From: an uncultured bacterium
GTDB taxonomy: Bacteria > Bacteroidota > Bacteroidia > Bacteroidales > Bacteroidaceae
Length of the DNA stretch: 48,583 nucleotides
Direction: 5' to 3'
Assembly: GCA_905215555.1 (NCBI GenBank)
Contig: CAJMQU010000033.1
Location: forward strand, 1 to 48,583
The notes below the pieces were generated by a model. The model was given only the letters and a program-made list of their open reading frames with translations, searched no databases and was not told the origin of the DNA. Position numbers and translations under genes: made by a program. Below, piece after piece: positions 24,196 to 34,288 of this stretch. How positions within the stretch are numbered: the first letter of the stretch is position 1; the number at the start of each line of letters is the position of its first letter.

Positions 24196-25176
24196 ATGGA
24201 AGAAAAAGAAACTGATAAATCTATACTCCGCCGTTATCTGGATGATATGTACACCCGGGAAGAAGCGCGTGACCTATTATCCAAACTCAGGGACAATGCT
24301 TCTGATGAAGTGCTGGATGAGCTGACCGATGAAGTTTGGGAAGAAGCGGCAGTCCGTGATTTCACTACCGGTCCGGAGCGTGAGAAATACAAGGAAGAAG
24401 CTGCCCGGCTTCTGAAGCGTATTGAACACAAGAAACGTACCTGGTTCTATCGCATTACTAAGTCTGTGGCCGCATCTGTTGCAGTGCTTTGCCTCATTTT
24501 GGGCAGTCTGGAACTTTGGGATTATATGAACCGGCAACAGGTTGTCTATCTGGAAGCTTTCACCTCTTATGGAGAGCGAAAGCAGGTTCAGTTGCCGGAT
24601 GGGACATTGCTGACTCTGAATTCCTGTTCCCGTGTCCGCTATCCGGAACGTTTCGTGGATGATGAACGGCGGGTAGAGTTGGAAGGTGAAGGGTATTTTC
24701 AGGTATATAAGAATGAAAAGCAACCTTTTATTGTCAATACCACTCGTTTCAATGTACGTGTATTGGGTACTTGTTTCGATGTGAAATCCTATTTTTCGGA
24801 TGAAATTGTTTCAGTTGATGTGGAGAATGGTAAAGTACAGGTAGACTTGCCTGAAGCCATGATGCGGTTAAAGGCTAAGGAGCAGGTACTTATAAATACT
24901 ACTTCGGGTGAATACAGCAAGCGGTGTGATGAACGCTCGGTTGCAGTCTGGCGAAAAGGCGGATTGCGGTTTAATAGTACGCCGATACGCGATGTGGCCA
25001 AAGAACTGGAACGTATGTATAATTGCCGTATCACCTTCGCTGATGGGCAGGAATTCAACAATCTTATATCCGGAGAGCATGATAATAAAAGTTTGGAGGC
25101 TGTGCTTCAGTCTATGGAGTACACCAGCGGCATCCGTTATGACAAGGAAGGAAACAACATTTTGCTGTTTAAATGA
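24196..25176 (+). CDS. FecR-family anti-sigma factor (module 2)
   Basis: 326 residues. Acidic cytoplasmic N-terminus (about 1-85), one membrane helix (about 88-107, SVAASVAVLCLILGSLELW), periplasmic FecR domain (RKQVQLPDGTLLTLNSCSRV, ELEGEGYFQVYKNEKQPFIV) and DUF4974-like C-terminal domain (IRDVAKELERMYNCRITFAD). It controls the sigma factor just upstream and is expected to receive the signal from the STN domain of the downstream SusC. A 267-bp leader separates it from susC, unlike the 16-bp gap in module 1. Confidence 0.9.
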   Translation: MEEKETDKSILRRYLDDMYTREEARDLLSKLRDNASDEVLDELTDEVWEEAAVRDFTTGPEREKYKEEAARLLKRIEHKKRTWFYRITKSVAASVAVLCLILGSLELWDYMNRQQVVYLEAFTSYGERKQVQLPDGTLLTLNSCSRVRYPERFVDDERRVELEGEGYFQVYKNEKQPFIVNTTRFNVRVLGTCFDVKSYFSDEIVSVDVENGKVQVDLPEAMMRLKAKEQVLINTTSGEYSKRCDERSVAVWRKGGLRFNSTPIRDVAKELERMYNCRITFADGQEFNNLISGEHDNKSLEAVLQSMEYTSGIRYDKEGNNILLFK

Positions 25177-25443
25177 TAAAATATCTAAACATACCCCCGG
25201 TACGCTGGTGTAGGGGTGTATTATATATAAATCTTACATGTTTAACCTTTAATTAAAAGAGAGAATAGAATATGAAAGCGCCCACTTAGCTCTTTTCTAA
25301 AGAAAATAGGAGCTATCTCTCAGAGTAGCCCCTATCCTGTAATCCGGACGGATATTCATTCGTTTCGACCCGTGTGAATAACGTATCTCGGCATTACACC
25401 TTTGTTCCAATAAATTGATTTAATTACTAAAACGCACAAATAA
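25177..25443 (+). promoter_or_regulatory. Long leader of the pectin susC with stem-loops
   Basis: The 267 bp before susC contain no gene. A hairpin at 25287-25315 pairs TAGCTC with GAGCTA around TTTTCT/AGAAAA. The right arm could alternatively pair with TAGCCCC downstream (about 25326-25332). A weaker ACCCC/GGGGT hairpin at about 25193-25217 follows fecR. A near-match to a -7 element (CACCTTTG, 25397-25404) lies 40 bp before susC. This is where an ECF-dependent promoter and any regulatory RNA would be expected. Confidence 0.45.
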
Positions 25444-28400
25444 ATGAATAATCTTCCAAATTCCAAAAGGAAAAGTCGAAATATACATTCGTTTTTAGCT
25501 TTTTTACTATTCGTGTGCTTGTCTGTTATGCCGGATAATGTGCAGGCTCAAAAAGATAAAACTGTAACGCTGAATGTTCAGAATGAAACTGTAGAAAATG
25601 TTTTTATCCGGTTAGGCAAACAGACGGGTCTAAAGTTCTTTTATGACCAGGATGTGGTTAATGCCACTCCGCGTATATCAATCAGTGTGAAGAACAGTCC
25701 TTTGCAGGCTGTTTTGGATAAGATAACTGCTCAGACAGGTTTGTTTTTCAATAGGGATAATAATACGATATCGGTAGGTAAGCAAAAGACTGGGAATGAT
25801 GCCAGGCAATCGAAGACGAGAGCAGTAAAAGGAACGGTGGTAGATGAAAGCGGTGAGGCTATAATCGGTGCTACGGTATTGGTGAAAGGAACCGCTAATG
25901 GCGTAACTACTAATCTCGATGGAAACTATGCTTTGACGAATGTTCCGGACAATGCCACTATTTTAATCTCATTTATAGGTTATCAGACTGTGGAACTTAA
26001 AGCCAATAGCAAAGAACTGGCTAAGGTTACAATGAAAGAAAATAGTGAATTATTGGATGAAGTGGTAGTTTTGGGATACGGTAATATCCGCCGGAGCGAT
26101 GTGACGGGTTCCATTGCATCCGTTTCCTCGGAATCCATTTCAAAAGTAGCTTCTGCTTCCGTAGCCGATGCATTGGCCGGAAAGATGGCGGGTGTGCAGA
26201 TTACGACGGCAGACGGAGCTTTGGATGCTGAAATCAGTATTCGTGTGCGTGGTGGTGGCTCAATCACTCAGGATAATTCGCCGTTATTTTTGGTTGACGG
26301 TTTTCCGGTTGATGATTTGAGTGGCATTCCACCTACGGATATCGAATCTATCGATGTGTTGAAAGAAGCCTCGATGACAGCTATTTACGGTGCCAGAGGT
26401 GCGAATGGTGTAGTTATTGTAACCACGAAGAACCCGAGAGTGGGTAAGACATCTGTGCAGTTCAACAGCTATGTTCAGACGCGCACATTGGCAGGAAAAT
26501 TACCGGTAATGGGCAATTATGAATTTGTGATGGCAGAGTACGAATATCAGATGATACGTAAAGGGTCGGATGAGACTTTTATCAAGAACTTTGGCTATTA
26601 TGATGATGTTGACTTATATAAATATACGGATTCTAGAGACTGGCAGGATGAAGTATTAGGAGGGAATCCGATTTCACAATATTATAATATAACCGTCAGC
26701 GGCGGCAGTGAAAAGACGAAGTTTAATTTAAGCTATAACCGGAATAAGGATGAAGGGCAGTTGATCGGCTCTGGGCTGACACGTAATAATATCATCCTGA
26801 AGCTGAATCATGAACTGTTTAAGAATCTGAAACTGGAGACAAATTCCACATACCGCACCCGTACTATTGACGGAGCAGGTACATCGGGCACTAACATTGT
26901 TACGGCTCTCCGTTACCGTCCTACCAACGGATTGACTGCCGGCACAGTGCTTGATCCGGATGACGATGACGAGAATCTGGATGAAGATGGTAATTCCTTG
27001 AATCAGAAGTACACTCCGTTGGAAGAAAACAAGCAGAATTATAGAAAAAGGAAAGAAACGGCGATCAGCCTTAAAGCGGCTTTGGTATGGGATGTCTTTA
27101 AAGGAATGCAATTCCGTTCGGAATATGGTATCAGTACAACAAATTCCAGTGATGACCAGTTTTATGGAGCTTTGTCGACTACAGCGTCTGCCGCAGGAAT
27201 GAACAATATGCCTTCGGCTAAACGTACAAAAGCACATAAGGAGTCATATCGTTTGGCAAATACGCTGACTTATCGCAATTTGTTCCGCAAAATCCATAAT
27301 GTGAACTTGATGTTCGGACAGGAAATAAATCATTCGCAAAATGACAATACTTATATGAGTGCACGTTATTTCCCTGTCTCCATTACGGCCGAAGCGGCTC
27401 TTGAAAATTTTGCATTGGGTACACCCCATCAAAGTACCAGTTATAAGGCTGCTCCGGACAGAACGGCTTCTTTCTTCGGCCGTGGACTGTATGACTATAA
27501 AAGCCGTTATTATTTCAATTTCACATTTCGTGCGGACGGCTCGACCAAGTTCGCCCCCGGCAAGCAGTGGGGTATATTCCCTGCAGGGTCTGTAGCTTGG
27601 AGGATATCTAAAGAAAATTGGATGAAGCCGCTCAAATTAATTTCTGATCTGAAGTTGAGGGCTAGTTATGGTTTGGCTGGTAACAATCGCATCAGTGATG
27701 ATTTGTGGCATAACATCTATCGCGTATATAGCGGTTCGAGTGCTCCCGGTTTTAACAATGAAGAGTATAATTATTATCAGTTTGCAGACCAGACCTATTT
27801 GTATGACCCTGATCTGAAATGGGAAACTACCATTACACGAAATCTCGGTTTGGACTTCGGCTTTTTTAAGAACCGGTTAAGTGGTACGGTTGATGTATAC
27901 TGGAATACAACTAAAGATTTGCTGGTTCCGTCCATCATACCGAACTCATCCGGATACTCACGGCAGATGACGAACGTGGGCCGGACTTCCAACCGGGGAG
28001 TTGAATTCTCATTGAACGGGAAAATCGTCCAGACGAAGGACTTTAGCCTGTCAGCCAATTTCAATGTCGCCTTTAATAAGAATAAGGTTGATAAATTGTC
28101 GTCCGGCGAAACGGAGTGGAAAACGAAAGCTTCCCTGTCCAATTGGTATGGAACCTATAACTATAAGATGGAAGTAGGCAAGAGTATGGGACTGATTTAC
28201 GGTTTTGTGAACGATGGCTTCTATACGGTTGACGATTTCAACTTTGATGAAACCACCAAGAAATGGACATTGAAACCGGGAGTTCCGGACAACTCCTCCT
28301 TTAGCTCAGGCAACTTTAGTTTCAAACCGGGTGCCATGAAGTTCAAGAAACTCTCCGATTCAGAGTCGGACTTGATTACGGAAGAGGATATGACGATTAT

Positions 28401-28962
28401 CGGTGATACCAATCCGAAGGTAACAGGAGGTTTCGGGTTGTCCGGCAGTTGGAAGAATTGGGATTTTACTGCGTTCTTTAATTATATGTGCGATTTTGAT
28501 GTGTTCAATGTGAACAAGCTCTATCTGAACTCTGCTGTTCGTCGCAACTATTCCAATTTGTCAACGAATATGAGCCTGTCACGCCGTTTCCGTTATGTGG
28601 ATGATGCGGGTGTCAATGTTTCCAATGATCCGGTCGCACTGGCAGAATTGAATAAGAATGCTGCAACTTATTCGTGGATGTCCGTTACTCAGGGTATCAC
28701 GATGAGCGATTTGATTGAAGACGGTTCATTCCTGCGCCTGAGTACTCTGACTGTGGGGTATACGCTTCCGCAACGTTGGTTGAACCGGGTGGGAGTCAAG
28801 AGCCTGCGTCTGTATTTCTCCGGCACTAACTTGTTTACTCTGACCGGGTATAGCGGTTATGATCCGGAAGTGAACATTCAGAAAGGTCTGACTCCGGGCA
28901 TCGATAACAATGTAACTCCGCGTAGCCGGGTGTATACACTTGGAATAAATTTGAATTTTTAA
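25444..28962 (+). CDS. SusC-like TonB-dependent transducer (pectin module 2)
   Basis: 1172 residues. Signal peptide to about residue 35 (NVQAQ), STN domain (about 39-113), carboxypeptidase-regulatory-like domain (about 127-198, GTVVDESGEAIIGATVLVKG), DEVVVLGYGN (205-214), plug with RVRGGGSITQDNSPLFLVDG, and a long barrel ending YTLGINLNF. It imports substrate and, through STN, signals to the FecR of the same module. Being followed by susD and pectin enzymes, the likely cargo is oligogalacturonides (inference from context). Confidence 0.93.
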   Translation: MNNLPNSKRKSRNIHSFLAFLLFVCLSVMPDNVQAQKDKTVTLNVQNETVENVFIRLGKQTGLKFFYDQDVVNATPRISISVKNSPLQAVLDKITAQTGLFFNRDNNTISVGKQKTGNDARQSKTRAVKGTVVDESGEAIIGATVLVKGTANGVTTNLDGNYALTNVPDNATILISFIGYQTVELKANSKELAKVTMKENSELLDEVVVLGYGNIRRSDVTGSIASVSSESISKVASASVADALAGKMAGVQITTADGALDAEISIRVRGGGSITQDNSPLFLVDGFPVDDLSGIPPTDIESIDVLKEASMTAIYGARGANGVVIVTTKNPRVGKTSVQFNSYVQTRTLAGKLPVMGNYEFVMAEYEYQMIRKGSDETFIKNFGYYDDVDLYKYTDSRDWQDEVLGGNPISQYYNITVSGGSEKTKFNLSYNRNKDEGQLIGSGLTRNNIILKLNHELFKNLKLETNSTYRTRTIDGAGTSGTNIVTALRYRPTNGLTAGTVLDPDDDDENLDEDGNSLNQKYTPLEENKQNYRKRKETAISLKAALVWDVFKGMQFRSEYGISTTNSSDDQFYGALSTTASAAGMNNMPSAKRTKAHKESYRLANTLTYRNLFRKIHNVNLMFGQEINHSQNDNTYMSARYFPVSITAEAALENFALGTPHQSTSYKAAPDRTASFFGRGLYDYKSRYYFNFTFRADGSTKFAPGKQWGIFPAGSVAWRISKENWMKPLKLISDLKLRASYGLAGNNRISDDLWHNIYRVYSGSSAPGFNNEEYNYYQFADQTYLYDPDLKWETTITRNLGLDFGFFKNRLSGTVDVYWNTTKDLLVPSIIPNSSGYSRQMTNVGRTSNRGVEFSLNGKIVQTKDFSLSANFNVAFNKNKVDKLSSGETEWKTKASLSNWYGTYNYKMEVGKSMGLIYGFVNDGFYTVDDFNFDETTKKWTLKPGVPDNSSFSSGNFSFKPGAMKFKKLSDSESDLITEEDMTIIGDTNPKVTGGFGLSGSWKNWDFTAFFNYMCDFDVFNVNKLYLNSAVRRNYSNLSTNMSLSRRFRYVDDAGVNVSNDPVALAELNKNAATYSWMSVTQGITMSDLIEDGSFLRLSTLTVGYTLPQRWLNRVGVKSLRLYFSGTNLFTLTGYSGYDPEVNIQKGLTPGIDNNVTPRSRVYTLGINLNF

Positions 28963-28979
28963 AAATAGAATATTGAATC

Positions 28980-30980
28980 ATGAGAAAACTTTATATTCCT
29001 GTTATCATATTGATGATACTTACATCTTGTGAAGATTACCTGAATGTAAGTTCACCTTCCACTTTTGATAAAGATTATATCTTTAACAGCGAATCGGAGA
29101 TTGCCACGGCTGTCAATGGCATGTATGTACCGATGGTCAGCGGTAAGGGTTGGGTGGGCACTATAGCTCAGAAGATGTTGTTTAATACGGATGTCGAGTT
29201 CACTACGGTCACCACGTCGTCCAATCTGAAAGAGAGTGCTTTCGAGCCGAGTGCCGGTGATATCAGTTCGTATGGCAGCATCTGGACAGGTATGTATGAC
29301 GGAGTGAACCGGACGAATGACGTGATAGAAGGCATCGAGCAAAGTCCCTTGTTTGAGGCTGCCGACAAAAACAAGCCTTCCCGGGTGATGCATTATTATG
29401 GTGAAGCGAAGGTGTTGCGTGCCATGTACTATTTTGAACTGGTGAGAAACTGGGGAGACGTTCCTTACAGGAGGAAACCGGCGGGAAACAAGGAGGAACT
29501 GTTTATCGGAGCGACCGACCGTGATATTATATTGGCGGATATGATAAATGACCTTATTGAGGTAGAGCCGGTCATGTGGTATGCGGAAGAATCGGACAGG
29601 GGAGTTGAAGCTGCTTCAAGAGAGTTTTGCCAGGGATTGATTGCCCGCATGGCATTGTATAGAGGCGGGTGGACGCTGCGTCCGGATTATTCGAATCCCG
29701 CAGCTGTCGGTTCGATGAAGCGTAATGATGACTGGCAGAAATATTATGAGATAGCGGAGAAGTATGCAGGTAAAGTGATTAATGAAGGCAAGCACTCGCT
29801 GAACCGTTCATTCCGTCAGCTTTGGGTGGACGAATGTAGCTGGGTTGTTCCGGTGAATGATGATAACATCTTCGATGTACCGGCAAAGGTCGGAGGCTCC
29901 GGAGAGCTGGGATATTCATGGGGAACCTATATTGTTTCGCAGAAGAACTCGGAAGGACAGAATGCATCCAATGCTCCGCACGGCTATTCTTCGGGTGGCT
30001 CAAAACTGGCGCTTACTTATATGCTGTCATTTGATAAAAAAGACTTGCGCCGCGACCTTACGTGTGAGATGTTCCGCTACGAAAATTCGGGAATGACCAA
30101 TATCGTTCAGAAACCTATAGCTGCCCTTACGGTTTATTGCGGGAAATGGAACCGCCTGTTTATGGCAACCCCTCTGGGAAATACTTCCAATAAAGGTACC
30201 GGGATAAATTACACTTATATGCGATATGCAGATGTATTGCTTATGTATGCCGAAGCTGCCAATGAAAACCATAACGGACCTACGGCACAAGCTAAAGAAG
30301 CTCTGAAGAAAGTCCGTAACCGTGCTTTTGCGGCAGAAGACTGGGCTGAGAAGGTGGATGGCTATGTTGATGCACTAACTTCTAAAGAAGATTTCTTTGA
30401 TGCGATTGTGAAGGAACGCGCCTGGGAATTGGGAGGTGAGAAGCATAGACGTTATGACCTGGCACGTTGGAATCTGTATGGAAAGACTCTCTATAACCTG
30501 TATTTCGATTGGATTACTTTAGGAAAAGTTGCTCGTACCAAGCAATATGAGAATGCTGCCACTGCATTTGAAGAGCCGACTTATGATGAGCGTTTTGATT
30601 CTTATCCGGCTGTTGCTTATTACAAAATGGTTAATGCTGTGAATCCGCCCGCCGTCTGTGTGTCGCAAACTATAGACTGGTATAAAGAAGGCGGTAAGAA
30701 CTCTTATGATGAGTCTTTTGAATCCTATCCTTCAAAAGCGCCTACGGGATATACGCTTGTCAATATGTGTAATCAGTATTGCACACAGGTCAAGAATACT
30801 TCGAATCCGCGTCAGTGGGTACCTGCCCCTGCCATACTGTTCTCATTCTATGGGTATATCAACGAGTCGAATGCGGCGACAGTGAATCCGGAAGTCGATC
30901 CTGTCCGTTACCTGTTGCCTATCCCTCCCGATGCATTGTCAAGTCATCAAGGGTTATTGAAGAATTATTATGGATATTAA
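28980..30980 (+). CDS. SusD-like surface binding lipoprotein (pectin module 2)
   Basis: 666 residues, long for SusD (usually 480-620). Lipobox LMILTSC (C17) then EDYLNVSSPSTF. SusD signs include GEAKVLRAMYYFELVRNWGD, YADVLLMYAEAANEN and the C-terminal ERAWELGGEKHRRYDLARWN. The extra length is mainly a C-terminal insertion (about 535-625) before the final LLPIPPDAL. It would cap SusC and bind pectic oligosaccharides at the surface. The next lipoprotein gene starts 10 bases after its stop. Confidence 0.92.
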   Translation: MRKLYIPVIILMILTSCEDYLNVSSPSTFDKDYIFNSESEIATAVNGMYVPMVSGKGWVGTIAQKMLFNTDVEFTTVTTSSNLKESAFEPSAGDISSYGSIWTGMYDGVNRTNDVIEGIEQSPLFEAADKNKPSRVMHYYGEAKVLRAMYYFELVRNWGDVPYRRKPAGNKEELFIGATDRDIILADMINDLIEVEPVMWYAEESDRGVEAASREFCQGLIARMALYRGGWTLRPDYSNPAAVGSMKRNDDWQKYYEIAEKYAGKVINEGKHSLNRSFRQLWVDECSWVVPVNDDNIFDVPAKVGGSGELGYSWGTYIVSQKNSEGQNASNAPHGYSSGGSKLALTYMLSFDKKDLRRDLTCEMFRYENSGMTNIVQKPIAALTVYCGKWNRLFMATPLGNTSNKGTGINYTYMRYADVLLMYAEAANENHNGPTAQAKEALKKVRNRAFAAEDWAEKVDGYVDALTSKEDFFDAIVKERAWELGGEKHRRYDLARWNLYGKTLYNLYFDWITLGKVARTKQYENAATAFEEPTYDERFDSYPAVAYYKMVNAVNPPAVCVSQTIDWYKEGGKNSYDESFESYPSKAPTGYTLVNMCNQYCTQVKNTSNPRQWVPAPAILFSFYGYINESNAATVNPEVDPVRYLLPIPPDALSSHQGLLKNYYGY

Positions 30981-30990
30981 AAAAGAAAGT

Positions 30991-32718
30991 ATGAGAAAGT
31001 TATTGATATATTTAGTGCCTGTATTGGCGTTTTGTTTATTGAATATTACTTCATGCAAAGACGAGAATGAGGAAATGCCTCGCCTGTTCAGACCTTCTTT
31101 TATCGCCTCCTCCTGCTTTGCGGAAGGGAATACGATTTCTCTTGCTTGGAGGACGTCGGGAGAAGCTACTTCCTATACAGTAGAACTCTCTCTGGACGCC
31201 ACCTTCCAGACCGAACCGGCAGCGGTGCAGACTGTGAAAAACAATAAGTGCACATTTCCCAATTTGCGTTACGAAACGGGATATTATGCGCGGGTAAGAG
31301 CTAATAATGAAGGGCTTGATATCATTTCAAACTGGACAGAATACACTTCTTCTATTAAAACTCTGTCACGTGTCATACCTAAGCTCCTTTATGCGCCGGA
31401 TGAGAATATGATAACGGAAAATTCAGTGGCGATAGCGTGGAAAGTGTCGGATGCTAATCCCGTCGACGGGGTTGCTGTCTGGTTGGCAGACGGAGGACAG
31501 GCGGATGAGAAACATTTTGACTTATCTGCCTCGGAGATTGCTTCCGGTAAGTATGTGGTTTCAGGATTGTCTCCCCGTTCCACTTATCTGGTTGCTTTGA
31601 CAAACAGTAAAGCTCCCGAAGGTGCTGAGAAGTACAATCAGCAGAGATTTACTACTGCCGGTATGCCTGCCGGTGCTGTGTTGGCAACGGATGGCGTCGA
31701 CTTATTGTCGAAGATAAAAGCGGGGATGAATGATGAAAGTAAATCAAGTCTGATTTTCCAATTACAAAATGGAGTTGATTATTATCTGTCGACAGACGGT
31801 CTTCCCGCTACTAGCACCGGTGATATAAAACTGACGAAGAGTATCGCATTCCTGGCCAATCCCGGAGAACGCCCTACACTCTATATACGTAAAGGCGGAT
31901 TTATCATAAAACCGGAAGCGGGCAACATTCCCGAAATCGAATATTTTGTAGTTGAGAATGTGAATGTCAAGGAGCCGGTGGTAACCGGAGGAAGTGGCGG
32001 TAGTAAAACGCGTTTGCTGAATATAGGTAAACATGATGCCGGTACGGATATTACGATAGACCGTTTCGAAATCCGGAATTCGGATATTGTCCTGCCATCT
32101 TCTGTGCTGATGATGAACGATGCCAGTGAGGGAATGACGACGATCAACCATATCCGGATAGATAATTGCCGGGTGACGGGTATCAATGATACTAAATATG
32201 TAACAAAGCAGTTCGGATTCATACACGCCATCAATAAAGGTTCCAATGTCTGGAACGATGTGTCTGTTTCGAACTCGACCTTCTACGAGTTTTATATCTC
32301 ACCGGGGGTATTCGGGGTGTTGACTGCCGATGTGCCGGTTGCTGCCAATTCTAAAGTCTCCATCTCAAACTGCACCTTCTATAATTGGGCAACAAGCAAG
32401 GCGGCTTATACGGCTGTCGGAAACTTTTCCAAGCTATCTGCACCATTATCTTTGTCGGTCAGTGGATGCGTCTTTGGTTATAGTGCGGGAAAAGCGCTTG
32501 ATTCTGGTACATGCAATCTGACGGCGAAGAACAACTATTGTACGACTGATTTCGAACAGGCGTCAGATAAGGGACTCCCGTTGATAGATTTAGGATTGTC
32601 TGATTCTTCTTTCTTCAGGAATGCTAAAGAAAGTGATTTCACCGTTATCGATTTTGAGTCCGTCGTTTACACTCAGGAATATGGCGATCCGCATTGGATT
32701 ACCGTTCAGGAATACTGA
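30991..32718 (+). CDS. DUF5123-type surface lipoprotein with fibronectin-like and beta-helix parts
   Basis: 575 residues from ATG 30991, which starts the signal peptide; the upstream ATG at 30970 overlaps susD. Lipobox LNITSC, then a fibronectin III-like part (about 30-225, ISLAWRTSGEATSYTVELSL). The C-terminal half has repeated short beta-helix turns (FEIRNSDIVLP, IRIDNCRVTG, VSVSNSTFYEF, VSISNCTFYNW, LSVSGCVFGY), like the DUF4957/DUF5123 proteins of Bacteroides pectin loci. No catalytic residues can be assigned; it is probably a surface pectin-binding protein or an unproven lyase-like protein. It is the third gene after susC in the same operon. Confidence 0.7.
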   Translation: MRKLLIYLVPVLAFCLLNITSCKDENEEMPRLFRPSFIASSCFAEGNTISLAWRTSGEATSYTVELSLDATFQTEPAAVQTVKNNKCTFPNLRYETGYYARVRANNEGLDIISNWTEYTSSIKTLSRVIPKLLYAPDENMITENSVAIAWKVSDANPVDGVAVWLADGGQADEKHFDLSASEIASGKYVVSGLSPRSTYLVALTNSKAPEGAEKYNQQRFTTAGMPAGAVLATDGVDLLSKIKAGMNDESKSSLIFQLQNGVDYYLSTDGLPATSTGDIKLTKSIAFLANPGERPTLYIRKGGFIIKPEAGNIPEIEYFVVENVNVKEPVVTGGSGGSKTRLLNIGKHDAGTDITIDRFEIRNSDIVLPSSVLMMNDASEGMTTINHIRIDNCRVTGINDTKYVTKQFGFIHAINKGSNVWNDVSVSNSTFYEFYISPGVFGVLTADVPVAANSKVSISNCTFYNWATSKAAYTAVGNFSKLSAPLSLSVSGCVFGYSAGKALDSGTCNLTAKNNYCTTDFEQASDKGLPLIDLGLSDSSFFRNAKESDFTVIDFESVVYTQEYGDPHWITVQEY

Positions 32719-32800
32719 TCATGATTCATTAGGTCTTAGACTGATTCGTATGACTTATTAATAAATAGAATGTGTAAGATTCTGTGAAAGGTGCTGTGCA

Positions 32801-32830
32801 TTGTGCAGGCAAATTACACTGCCTGCACAA
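32801..32830 (+). promoter_or_regulatory. Perfect 11-bp hairpin between DUF5123 and PL1 genes
   Basis: TTGTGCAGGCA (32801-32811) and TGCCTGCACAA (32820-32830) pair perfectly with an 8-base loop. No T-run follows, so it is more likely an RNA-processing or stability element, or a partial terminator, within the pectin operon. Confidence 0.55.
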
Positions 32831-32887
32831 GCATGGTCACTGAGTGTATGTATAAACTTTTCTGTATAAATTAAAGCAGAGAATAGA

Positions 32888-34285
32888 ATGAAATGTAATA
32901 TGATTTGGTTCTCTTTCGTTGCATGGTTTCTTTTGGCTTGTGGCACGAAAGATGAGGATATAAAATCTTCCACTCCTTTTCCCGACTATGGAGAAGTACT
33001 TGCTTTTCCGGGAGCAGAAGGTCATGGACGTAATGCTGTGGGGGGGAGGCATGGTGAAGTTTATCATGTCACTACTCTGGCCGATTCAGGAAAAGGTTCC
33101 TTGCGTGATGCGGTGAGTAAGCCGGACCGGATTATTGTGTTCGATGTTGCCGGGATTATCAGATTGCAATCCCCGCTCAGTTTTTCCGGAAATCTGACTA
33201 TTGCCGGGCAGACAGCGCCGGGAGATGGAATTGTGGTGTATGGTAAACACGTCTCTTTTTCAGGAGCAGACAATCTGATATGCCGTTATCTGCGTATACG
33301 CATGGGCGTGAACGGGAAAGAGGGCAGTGATGCAGCTGGGGTGGCTTATGGTTCGAATATGATTTTCGATCATCTTTCTGTCACCTGGGGGCGCGATGAA
33401 TGTTTTTCTATCAATGGTGATCCTAAGAAACCGGATAATCAGCCTCGGAACATCACTATACAAAACTCATTTATCGGGCAAGGGCTGCAACCCCATTCTT
33501 GCGGCGGACTCATCCAGACTACTGCCGAGAATGGAATCACTTTGTATCGTAATCTTTATATTGATAATAAAACCCGCAATCCGAAAGTGAAAGGGCTGAA
33601 TCAGTTTGTGAATAATGTTGTTTACAACTGGGGAAATGGCGGTGCTTACATTATGGGGGATACAGAGCAGGTTTCAGAAGCTGATATCCGGAACAATTAT
33701 TTCATAGTAGGAACTACCTGTAATTATGATGGCAAAAAGTTGGGTGCTACAGCTCCTTTCACTCGTTATAACGAAAATTTCCGTGCGTATTTATCCGGTA
33801 ACTTTTATGATGCCGATAAAGACGGCGTGCTGAATGGCCGCGAACTGACACGTGACGACTGTACCAAGCGGAAACTGGAAAATGGAGCGGAAATCGTGGT
33901 GACCCCTACATTTCTGGATAAACCGTCTGAAAAACATCCCGACATAACCGGGCTAATGACTGCCCGCGAAGCTTATGAATGGATTGTTGCCAATGGTGGC
34001 GCTTCTCTTCCTGCCCGCGATCAAGTAGATGCTTATCTTGTAGAAGAACTCACTTCGTTGGGACTGAAGGGTGAAATCATCTGCTCAGAACTGGATCTTC
34101 CGACAAAAGGGCCCGGTGAATTAAAAGCGGGGACAAAACTTCCGGATTCGGACAACGACGGTATGCCGGATGAATTTGAAGACAAGTACGGACTTGATAA
34201 AAATGATCCGTCGGACGCAATGAAGATAGCTTCTAACGGATATACGAATATTGAAAACTATATTTTTCTAATAAATAACTATTGA
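32888..34285 (+). CDS. Pectate lyase lipoprotein, PL1 (module 2)
   Basis: 465 residues. Lipobox FLLAC (C18) then GTKDEDIK, so it is probably anchored at the surface. PL1 signs: FPGAEGHGRNAVGGRHGEVY, LTIAGQTAPGDGIVVYGK, metal-site region IFDHLSVTWGRDECFS, catalytic-arginine region NKTRNPKVKG. The C-terminal DSDNDGMPDEFEDKYGLDKN is a calcium-binding thrombospondin type 3-like segment. It cleaves homogalacturonan by beta-elimination, leaving 4,5-unsaturated ends that the next gene can remove. Its stop is 3 bases before the GH105 start. It is distinct from the PL1 at 1578-3344, which has a secretion tail instead of a lipid anchor. Confidence 0.9.
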   Translation: MKCNMIWFSFVAWFLLACGTKDEDIKSSTPFPDYGEVLAFPGAEGHGRNAVGGRHGEVYHVTTLADSGKGSLRDAVSKPDRIIVFDVAGIIRLQSPLSFSGNLTIAGQTAPGDGIVVYGKHVSFSGADNLICRYLRIRMGVNGKEGSDAAGVAYGSNMIFDHLSVTWGRDECFSINGDPKKPDNQPRNITIQNSFIGQGLQPHSCGGLIQTTAENGITLYRNLYIDNKTRNPKVKGLNQFVNNVVYNWGNGGAYIMGDTEQVSEADIRNNYFIVGTTCNYDGKKLGATAPFTRYNENFRAYLSGNFYDADKDGVLNGRELTRDDCTKRKLENGAEIVVTPTFLDKPSEKHPDITGLMTAREAYEWIVANGGASLPARDQVDAYLVEELTSLGLKGEIICSELDLPTKGPGELKAGTKLPDSDNDGMPDEFEDKYGLDKNDPSDAMKIASNGYTNIENYIFLINNY

Positions 34286-34288
34286 TTG

